Part shown: piece after piece, positions 7,043-12,302 of the stretch | Layout: every line of letters starts with the position of its first letter | Position numbering within the stretch: position 1 is the stretch's first letter | Assembly: GCA_041675185.1 (NCBI GenBank) | Contig: JBAYUH010000024.1 | Location: forward strand, 1-12,302 | From: UBA1557 sp041675185 | Lineage (GTDB): Bacteria; Patescibacteriota; Patescibacteriia; Magasanikbacterales; UBA922 | Direction: 5' to 3' | Length of the DNA: 12,302 nucleotides | Made by a program: the position numbers and the translations under genes | The notes under the pieces: generated by a model | Seen by the model: the letters and a program-made list of their open reading frames with translations, nothing else | The model's database searches: none | What the model was told of the DNA's origin: nothing

Positions 7043-7058
7043 TGGTATATTTTTATTT
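7021..7058. terminator. Bidirectional intrinsic terminator between sanA and argH
   Basis: A perfect 15-base-pair hairpin (arms 7021-7035 and 7044-7058, eight-base loop) has GGTATATTTTTATTT as its 3' arm on both strands. It overlaps the sanA stop codon (7040-7042) and lies about 30 bases past the argH stop on the minus strand. It therefore serves the two convergent genes. Confidence 0.82.
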
Positions 7059-7088
7059 GCTTCAAGCATGTGTAACCGTATTTATATT

Positions 7089-8375
7089 TTACAACGCTTT
7101 ATCTATTTTGTAATTTTTTAAATTCAAATTTCCAGGTCCGCCTAAAGACTTTACTTCTTTGATAGCAGCCACAGGATCAGAAATTTTTATCTTATCCAAA
7201 TTTTCTTTTACTTTTTGATAAGCATCACGAAAAGGCATTCCTTGTTTGACATATTTCATAGCTTCATGAGTTGCAAATAATTCTGGTGTAAATGAATTCA
7301 TCAAAACTTTGGTGTTTGGTTTTATTTTTTTCATTACCAATGACAAGACTTCTAGACTTCTTCTAGTAATACCCATACCTTTTATAAGTGGTTCCTTTGT
7401 TAGTTGAGTATCACGATTGTAGCCTGAAATTAAATTTTTGCAAATGTCTTTGGCCTGAGTTTGTAAACCAACTATCACGTTGACATTACTTCTCACTATT
7501 TCAAACACATCTGGATTTCTTTTTTGTGGCATGATACTAGAGCCAGTCGTGAATTCCAATGGCAAACTAAAAAAATTAAACTCTGGTGTACTAAACCAAA
7601 TCATTTCATTACTTAACCTACCCAAGGTCATCATAATTTGTGTCAAAACTGACAAAATATAACTTTCAGTAAGTCCGCGACTATTTACAGCATAAAGAGA
7701 ATTGATTTGTGTTCTTTTGAATTTCAATAATTTACTTGTATAATTTCTATCTATGTTTAGATTGATACCAAAACCAGCCGCCGCACCAAGAGGATTTTGA
7801 TCATTTAATTTGTAAGCTGATTCCAAAAGCATGTGATTATTGATAAGTTCTTCGAGATAAGCAGCGGCCCAATGTCCAATACTAGAAGGCATAGCCCGTC
7901 TGGTGTGAGTATAACCTGGCATTGGTAAAAATTCATATTTTTTGGCCATTTGCAAAAATACTTTTTCCAATTTTATGACTTCTTGACTGATTTGTCTTAT
8001 TTTTTTTCTCGTGTAAAGACGAGTCGCCACTAAGACTTGATCGTTTCTAGATCGTCCAGTATGTATCTTTTTTCCCAATTGTCCAAGTTTCTCTACCAAA
8101 AAATTTTCTATAGCTGTATGGCAATCCTCATCAGATTGTTTGAGTATAAACTTGCCTTCATTGTATAAATTTAGTAACTCTTGAAGAGATTGTAATAATT
8201 GTTGTAGTTCTTCTGAATTTAAAATCCCAACTTTTTTGAGAGCCTTAGCATGAGCTACTGAAGCTTCTATATCAAAAGGTATTAATCTTTGATCTAAAAT
8301 ATAATCATTACCTATTGTATATTTTTCAACCAGTGGATGTAATTTAGTACTACTAGTTTGCCATAATTTAGCCAT
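7089..8375 (-). CDS. argH: Argininosuccinate lyase
   Basis: It splits argininosuccinate to arginine and fumarate, and belongs to the fumarase/aspartase superfamily. The 428-residue length is slightly short of the usual 450-470. Family motifs are present in order: SDEDCHTAIE (81-90), KIHTGRSRNDQV (103-114), PGYTH with the catalytic His (153-157), NPLGAAAGFG (194-203), TGSSIMPQKRNPD with the catalytic serine loop (277-289), and GYNRDTQLTKE (318-328). The N-terminus begins KLWQTSS rather than the proteobacterial LWGGRF. This, with AMPSSIGHW and NQNPLG, resembles the LWxK-type ArgH I know from Bacteroidota. No argG or other arginine gene is in the window. It follows the amidohydrolase gene by 16 bases and shares its upstream region. 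Confidence 0.94.
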   Translation of the reverse strand: MAKLWQTSSTKLHPLVEKYTIGNDYILDQRLIPFDIEASVAHAKALKKVGILNSEELQQLLQSLQELLNLYNEGKFILKQSDEDCHTAIENFLVEKLGQLGKKIHTGRSRNDQVLVATRLYTRKKIRQISQEVIKLEKVFLQMAKKYEFLPMPGYTHTRRAMPSSIGHWAAAYLEELINNHMLLESAYKLNDQNPLGAAAGFGINLNIDRNYTSKLLKFKRTQINSLYAVNSRGLTESYILSVLTQIMMTLGRLSNEMIWFSTPEFNFFSLPLEFTTGSSIMPQKRNPDVFEIVRSNVNVIVGLQTQAKDICKNLISGYNRDTQLTKEPLIKGMGITRRSLEVLSLVMKKIKPNTKVLMNSFTPELFATHEAMKYVKQGMPFRDAYQKVKENLDKIKISDPVAAIKEVKSLGGPGNLNLKNYKIDKAL

Positions 8376-8391
8376 ATTTTTTATAAATTAA

Positions 8392-9363
8392 TTATTTTAT
8401 ATTAAGTATTTTGACACCATTTGATGAGGCTATTTTTGTTAATTCTTCAAAATTGTAATAACGGCAAGCTTCTTGCAACATTCTAAGTTCTGTCCACATA
8501 TCACCATCTACAAAAGGCTGATAAAAATCAGCAATATTATCTACGCCAAGACCAACTAGAACACCCGCCTCAAGCATTTCTGGAACATTGGCAATAGAAT
8601 TATGGATAGGTGAAGTATATTGATCTAGTTGTCGCATAGCCAAAGCAGCTGATGGACAAACTATGATACTTATACCCAAACTTGCCATTTTTTTGTAAAT
8701 TTCTTGTCGATATTTTTTTTCTTGAGCTGAAACAGAGATAGCATGAACCAAAATTACTCTTCCTTCATAATGAAATTTTTCAACATATTTAAAAATTTTT
8801 TCAGTATCTTTTTCATGAGGATTATTTTCTTGATCAATATGAATATGGATTGGTTTGTCTAAATTTTTGGCAATGGAAAACAAAGCGTCAAGATTTTGTT
8901 CTTCATTTGGTCTATCTTTGGAAGGTAGCCCTCCTGCTATATCCGCTTTGTCTGTTATTTCTTCGTACAAATTTCTAGCATCTTTGTCCACCAATCCACC
9001 AAGTGGTTGAGTAGCTGTGATAAATTTTATTTTATCTTTATACTTTTCTTTTATATTGTTAGCAGCGTCAATTGCTCTATGTCCAACAGCTTCATAAGCA
9101 TCAATAAAACTACAGACCTGAGAAACATTTTGTTCCAACATAATTTGCAAAGCAGTTTCGATCCTCTTTTCTATATCTTCTTGAGTTGAGTTTCTTTTGA
9201 TACTATCGCTCATATGCCATTTTAATTCCATATCCACCATCGACTGTTCCAAACTATTTTTATCTATATAAAAAGCCTTGTCAAAATGATTATGACAATT
9301 TACAAAGCCGCCCTGTTTATTTATCTCTTCCAACATCTGGTTTTTTAAATTCCATTTATCCAT
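8392..9363 (-). CDS. Amidohydrolase, cytosine-deaminase-like
   Basis: This is a metal-dependent TIM-barrel hydrolase of the amidohydrolase superfamily, nearest to the CodA-like deaminases. Likely metal ligands are H24 and H26 in CHNHFDKAF, H175 in HIHIDQ (with H173 nearby), H207 in LVHAIS, and D275 in GLGVDN. The order and spacing fit cytosine deaminase. At 323 residues it is roughly 80-100 shorter than CodA; it starts straight at the first metal-binding strand, so the N-terminal part of the small beta-sandwich domain is absent, and the C-terminal part seems absent too. By my hand alignment, the position of CodA's catalytic Glu (HCDE) is Gln178 here, with Glu179 next to it. The substrate is therefore uncertain: cytosine, another nucleobase, or a different amide. 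The start ATG at 9363 is 13 bases after an intrinsic terminator, so expression probably depends on read-through. It is followed closely by argH. Confidence 0.85.
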   Translation of the reverse strand: MDKWNLKNQMLEEINKQGGFVNCHNHFDKAFYIDKNSLEQSMVDMELKWHMSDSIKRNSTQEDIEKRIETALQIMLEQNVSQVCSFIDAYEAVGHRAIDAANNIKEKYKDKIKFITATQPLGGLVDKDARNLYEEITDKADIAGGLPSKDRPNEEQNLDALFSIAKNLDKPIHIHIDQENNPHEKDTEKIFKYVEKFHYEGRVILVHAISVSAQEKKYRQEIYKKMASLGISIIVCPSAALAMRQLDQYTSPIHNSIANVPEMLEAGVLVGLGVDNIADFYQPFVDGDMWTELRMLQEACRYYNFEELTKIASSNGVKILNIK

Positions 9364-9376
9364 AGATTTACAAATT

Positions 9377-9407
9377 AAAAATAAAAAACCGTCCTTTTGT
9401 GGACGGT
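9377..9407 (-). terminator. Intrinsic terminator just upstream of the amidohydrolase gene
   Basis: On the minus strand, ACCGTCC (9407-9401), a six-base loop and GGACGGT (9394-9388) form a 7-base-pair GC-rich stem followed by TTTTTTATTTTT. It is the most GC-rich hairpin seen in any intergenic stretch here. It sits downstream of the promoter at 9516-9524 and only 13 bases before the ATG at 9363, so it ends a short RNA or attenuates the gene. Confidence 0.85.
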
Positions 9408-9424
9408 AGTGATAAATAAATTTT

Positions 9425-9493
9425 GAAAAAAAGAAAATTTAGATTGTACTTGCAAACAAGTACTTTCTAAAAAAAATATTTTTTCTTTTTTTC
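9425..9493. repeat. Long nested inverted repeat within the candidate RNA
   Basis: Arms 9425-9452 and 9457-9493 pair at 26 positions in three helices of 13, 6 and 7 base pairs, separated by a two-by-two internal loop and one 9-base bulge. It is the longest paired structure I found in the window and lies wholly outside genes. Confidence 0.75.
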
Positions 9494-9515
9494 TTAGCAT
9501 AAATTGGTTTTTACT

Positions 9516-9524
9516 ATTATAGCA
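9516..9524 (-). promoter_or_regulatory. Extended -10 promoter of the candidate RNA/amidohydrolase unit
   Basis: TGC-TATAAT on the minus strand (9524-9516) is a perfect extended -10 element. The -35 region at 9544-9539 (TTTCTT) is weak. Transcription should start near 9509, about 145 bases before the amidohydrolase ATG, an unusually long leader here, where others are about 16-28 bases. Confidence 0.65.
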
Positions 9525-9628
9525 TAAATTAGAAAGAGAAGAAATATTAGCTTGTGGGTAAAATTGAATAGAATACCAGTCTAACAAATTTAACGAGTTC
9601 GTGCTGATTAGTTTGTATTGTCAAATTC

Positions 9629-9646
9629 AAGTTTTATATAAAACTT
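9629..9646. repeat. Perfect 18-base palindrome directly after purB
   Basis: AAGTTTTATATAAAACTT reads the same on both strands and begins at the base after the purB stop codon. As RNA it could form a 7-base-pair hairpin with a small loop, perhaps protecting the 3' end of the purA-purB transcript. No T run follows on the minus strand, so it is not a standard terminator. Confidence 0.6.
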
Positions 9647-10981
9647 TTAAAAAACACCTACATAATTCTCAGGCGTTAACATCTTTAACTTCATCTTATC
9701 TTCCATTGGCAAATCCAAATTCTCAACAAACTCCAAAAAATCTTTTCTTGTCAAATTCTTACCACGACTAAGATTTTTTATCTTTTCATAGGCATCTTTG
9801 TTGCCATTTTTTCGTAAAATTGTTTGTAAAGCTTCAGTCACTACCACAAAATTTTCTGTCAATTCATTTTTTATTTTGGGAATATTTGGCACTACTTTAT
9901 TTAATCCTTTGTGAATATTTTTTACCACCAATAGAGCATGGGCTAATGCCACTCCTTGATTACGTATCATCGTACTACCGCTAAGATCTCTTTGCATCCT
10001 AGATTGTGGTAATTTATCTATTAGACAAGTAAAAAGACTGTTGGAAACACTAGCATTACCTTCGGCATTTTCAAAGTTTATAGGATTTATTTTGTGTGGC
10101 ATAGTACTTGAACCAACTTCAGCCTCTTGCACAACTTGTCCAAAAATTCCACGACTGATATAGAGCCACATATCTTTGGCCAAGTCTGACAAAATAATAT
10201 TGATGTGATTGATAATCATAAAACTTTCTACCAGTGAATCATAACTATTTACCTGTGTAGAAAGCAACATTGGTTGTAAATCAAGAAAACAAACAAATCT
10301 AGTACTAAATTGCAACCAATCAACTTCTGGACTAGAAAAATGATGTGCAGCAAAATTACCAACCGCTCCATTTAATTTGCCATCGAAAATGTGGGATTCT
10401 ATTTTTTTTATTTGTCTTTCTAATCTATTTATATAAACAAACAATTCTTTACCAAGAGTTGTTGGTGTGGCCGGTTGACCATGCGTCATAGCCAATATTA
10501 CCAAACTTTTATACCTCATTGCTTGTGTTTGCAATATTTCTATAACTTTTTTTATTTGTGGAAGATAAATTTTTTTCAAAGCATGTTTGAAACTAAGAAC
10601 ATAGGCAAGATTATTGATGTCTTCTGATGTCAAAGCAAAATGAATAAAAGGAATGAACTCTTCAAAACAAAGTTCAACAAATTTTGTTTGTAGATAATAT
10701 TCTATAGCTTTGACATCATGTTTGGTAACATCTTCGATTGTCTTAACTTGTTCAGCATCATCAATCGAAAAAGTCTGGTAAATATTTCGCAAAGTTTTCT
10801 TGTCTTCGTTTGAGAAATTTTTTACTTGTAGAAATTTTTTTTCTTTACCCAAAGCTATTAGATATTCTATTTCTAACATCACTCTGTAACGAATGAGAGC
10901 ACTCTCAGAAAAAAATTTACTGAGTTCTTCTGTATCTTTTTGATAACGACCATCAACAGGAGAAATATTTTCTAAATTCAT
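9647..10981 (-). CDS. purB: Adenylosuccinate lyase PurB
   Basis: It cleaves adenylosuccinate to AMP and fumarate, and in de novo purine synthesis SAICAR to AICAR. The 444-residue length and sequence match the E. coli-type branch of the family. Motifs are SPVDGRY (7-13), TKHDVKA (86-92), LTSEDINN (117-124), MTHGQPATPTTLGKE (165-179) with the catalytic His, and the flexible signature loop GSSTMPHKINPINFENAEGN (290-309) with the catalytic Ser. SRMQRDLSGSTMIRN (327-341) is also characteristic. The start is ATG at 10981, 42 bases after the purA stop with no terminator between, so the two genes appear co-transcribed. With PurA it completes IMP to AMP. No other purine genes are visible, so salvage use is as likely as a full pathway. 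Confidence 0.96.
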   Translation of the reverse strand: MNLENISPVDGRYQKDTEELSKFFSESALIRYRVMLEIEYLIALGKEKKFLQVKNFSNEDKKTLRNIYQTFSIDDAEQVKTIEDVTKHDVKAIEYYLQTKFVELCFEEFIPFIHFALTSEDINNLAYVLSFKHALKKIYLPQIKKVIEILQTQAMRYKSLVILAMTHGQPATPTTLGKELFVYINRLERQIKKIESHIFDGKLNGAVGNFAAHHFSSPEVDWLQFSTRFVCFLDLQPMLLSTQVNSYDSLVESFMIINHINIILSDLAKDMWLYISRGIFGQVVQEAEVGSSTMPHKINPINFENAEGNASVSNSLFTCLIDKLPQSRMQRDLSGSTMIRNQGVALAHALLVVKNIHKGLNKVVPNIPKIKNELTENFVVVTEALQTILRKNGNKDAYEKIKNLSRGKNLTRKDFLEFVENLDLPMEDKMKLKMLTPENYVGVF

Positions 10982-10989
10982 AGTTTCAA

Positions 10990-11025
10990 GACTTTTGACT
11001 TCATAAACTTTATGGACTTTTGACT
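10990..11025. repeat. Pair of 11-base direct repeats between purA and purB
   Basis: AGTCAAAAGTC (minus strand) occurs twice, at 11025-11015 and 11000-10990, one copy overlapping the purA stop codon and the other lying just before the purB start. The copies are 25 bases apart. The cause may simply be local duplication; no function is evident. Confidence 0.5.
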
Positions 11026-12302
11026 ACGCGAACACAGTCTCACTTCTATCTGGTCCAAAAGAGGCAATAGAAACTTTGCAACCAACTTGTTCTTCTAGAA
11101 ATTTCAAATATTTTTGCATTGTTTCTGGTAGACTTTTGAAACCTTCTTTTTTGATTCTTTCTTTGTCTTCTGGACTAAAGTCTTGCCAACCAAAAAAACT
11201 CGTATAAACTGGCTTGGCTTTACGCACAGCATCAAGACTGGCTGGCATTTCTGTTACCATCTTACCATCAATACTATAAGCTACACAGACTTTTAATTCT
11301 TCTAGACCAGCCAGAACATCCAACTTAGTGACAGCCATTTCAGTCAAAGCACTAGTACGGACAGTCTGTCTTATTTGAACTAAATCCAACCAACCAATAC
11401 GTCTTGCTCGGCCAGTCGTTGTACCATATTCAAAACCTTTTTCTCTGATAAAATCTCCTGTTTCATCAAGTAATTCAGTAGTAAAAGGACTGTTACCTAC
11501 CCGACTAACATAAGCTTTGACAATACCAATAATTCTTTTTTCACAATTTAATCCAACACCAGCACCAACTTCACAATAGCCAGCCAGATTGTTTGAACTC
11601 GTGGTATGAGGATACATACCATGATCAGGATCTAGTGACATACCCTGAGCACCTTCAAACAAAATCTTTTGTCCAAATTTGTAAGCCATTGCCAATTCTA
11701 ATTCAGTATCATAAATAAATTCTTTCAATTTTTGACCATATTCCAAATATTCTTGATAAATACTTTCTTGCGTTCTATCAAAATTAAAGCTGAAAACTTT
11801 TTGTAACAAGTTAACATTAAAGTTGTAAGATTTTTCCAATTTTTCTTTGAGAATTTCTGGTTCCAACAAATCTCCAATACGAATACCATAGCGATAAGCT
11901 TTGTCCGCATAGACTGGGGCAATACCACGTTTGGTACTACCGGCACCAAGACTACCTTGATGACCAGACAAAGCTTCATCCATCGCAATATGATACGGCA
12001 TGATGACATGAGCACGTTGACTAATCAATAATTTTGGTTTGAGATTTTCGACTGTAAATTTTTCTAGTTCTTCTAATAAAACTTTTGGATCTATTACTAC
12101 TCCATTACCAATTATAGAAGTGATATGTGGAGAGACTACTCCTGATGGAAGTAAATGAAGTTTGTAAACTTTTTCACCAACCACAACAGTGTGGCCAGCA
12201 TTATTACCACCATGAAAACGTACCACATAATTCATATCTTTTGCCAAAAAATCTGTTAATTTTCCTTTCCCCTCATCCCCCCATTGTGCACCGACTATCA
12301 CA
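11024..12302 (-). CDS. purA: Adenylosuccinate synthetase PurA, N-terminus just beyond window
   Basis: It joins aspartate to IMP at the expense of GTP, forming adenylosuccinate, the substrate of PurB. About 425 residues are visible. The phosphate-binding loop is WGDEGKGK with the catalytic Asp (visible residue 9), and the catalytic His is in NAGHTV (37). Next come STKRGIAPVYADK (usually with GIGP), FEGAQGMSLDPDHG, TTTGRARRIGWLD and a C-terminal SFGPDRSET. The first in-frame start-like codon, GTG at 12301, is probably an internal Val: in E. coli the catalytic Asp lies about five residues further from the start, so a few residues should lie past the right edge. The stop TAG is at 11024-11026. 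purB follows 42 bases downstream. Confidence 0.96.
   Translation of the reverse strand, partial: VIVGAQWGDEGKGKLTDFLAKDMNYVVRFHGGNNAGHTVVVGEKVYKLHLLPSGVVSPHITSIIGNGVVIDPKVLLEELEKFTVENLKPKLLISQRAHVIMPYHIAMDEALSGHQGSLGAGSTKRGIAPVYADKAYRYGIRIGDLLEPEILKEKLEKSYNFNVNLLQKVFSFNFDRTQESIYQEYLEYGQKLKEFIYDTELELAMAYKFGQKILFEGAQGMSLDPDHGMYPHTTSSNNLAGYCEVGAGVGLNCEKRIIGIVKAYVSRVGNSPFTTELLDETGDFIREKGFEYGTTTGRARRIGWLDLVQIRQTVRTSALTEMAVTKLDVLAGLEELKVCVAYSIDGKMVTEMPASLDAVRKAKPVYTSFFGWQDFSPEDKERIKKEGFKSLPETMQKYLKFLEEQVGCKVSIASFGPDRSETVFA

Larger units (their letters stand above)
9377..9509 (-). ncRNA. Candidate structured small RNA or attenuated leader
   Basis: This stretch of about 133 bases runs from the start site predicted by the 9516-9524 promoter to the terminator T run. 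It contains a nested hairpin: an outer 13-base-pair helix (9481-9493 with 9425-9437), a 9-base bulge, a 6-base-pair helix (9466-9471 with 9438-9443), a symmetrical AA/AA internal loop, and a 7-base-pair apical stem (9457-9463 with 9446-9452) closed by a 4-base loop. The terminator hairpin follows. I recognise no known riboswitch, 6S, SRP or tmRNA core. The leader has no G/C-rich segment able to compete with the terminator stem, so a conventional antiterminator is not obvious. This favours a free small RNA, or control by translation of the short reading frame that runs through it. Confidence 0.5.

Noticed and set aside
9375..9587. A 70-codon minus-strand frame starting at TTG
   Set aside because: The first part lies upstream of the predicted promoter and has no motif; only the inner 41 codons from 9500 deserve attention as a possible leader peptide.
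9364..9646. tRNA or known riboswitch in the longest gap
   Set aside because: No cloverleaf, T-loop GTTCGA motif or purine, SAM or TPP aptamer core could be found; the structure is a simple long hairpin plus terminator.
1..12302. Possible recoding of TGA, suggested by the absence of TGA stops
   Set aside because: All genes are full length under the standard code without internal TGA, and glycine is encoded by GGN; the sample of stops is too small to infer reassignment.
1..12302. Insertion sequence, prophage or integrase
   Set aside because: No transposase, integrase or phage motif occurs in any frame, and no long terminal inverted or direct repeats bound a segment.

Overview
This is an AT-rich window with nine complete or near-complete genes, plus one gene cut at each edge. 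Intergenic gaps are short. Genes end in TAA or TAG wherever the end is visible, and internal TGA does not interrupt any frame, so standard bacterial code 11 fits. No start codon in the window has a recognisable Shine-Dalgarno sequence. Promoters look like housekeeping sigma-70 sites with extended -10 elements (TGnTATAmT), twice with a perfect TTGACA -35. With the gene set (MiaA/MiaB, RsuA/RluB-type pseudouridine synthase, AI-2E-type permease, PurA/PurB, an orphan ArgH of the variant I associate with Bacteroidota), this suggests a small-genome bacterium, most likely Candidate Phyla Radiation/Patescibacteria. That assignment is inference; no rRNA or other phylogenetic marker is present.

Layout. 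Positions 1-3857 are all on the minus strand: a secreted beta-sandwich repeat protein running off the left edge (1-1212), an AI-2E family permease (1354-2421), a pseudouridine synthase (2473-3222), and an unrecognised charged coiled-coil protein (3363-3857) with its own strong promoter and terminator. At 3858-4000 a divergent promoter region switches to the plus strand, where miaB, miaA and a SanA-like membrane protein form a probable operon (4001-7042). That operon ends in a bidirectional hairpin terminator at 7021-7058. The rest is minus strand again: purA (right edge), purB, then a 283-base gap holding a structured RNA with its own promoter and terminator, then a cytosine-deaminase-like amidohydrolase and argH as a tight pair.

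How the genes work together. MiaA and MiaB act in sequence on tRNA A37 (i6A, then ms2i6A), and the pseudouridine synthase modifies rRNA, so the centre of the window is RNA modification. PurA and PurB convert IMP to AMP. The amidohydrolase could feed nucleobase salvage. ArgH, like PurB, is a fumarate-releasing lyase of the fumarase/aspartase superfamily. The most interesting non-coding signal is at about 9377-9509: a promoter, a long nested hairpin and an intrinsic terminator placed only 13 bases before the amidohydrolase start. It is either a free small RNA or an attenuated leader controlling the amidohydrolase-argH pair.
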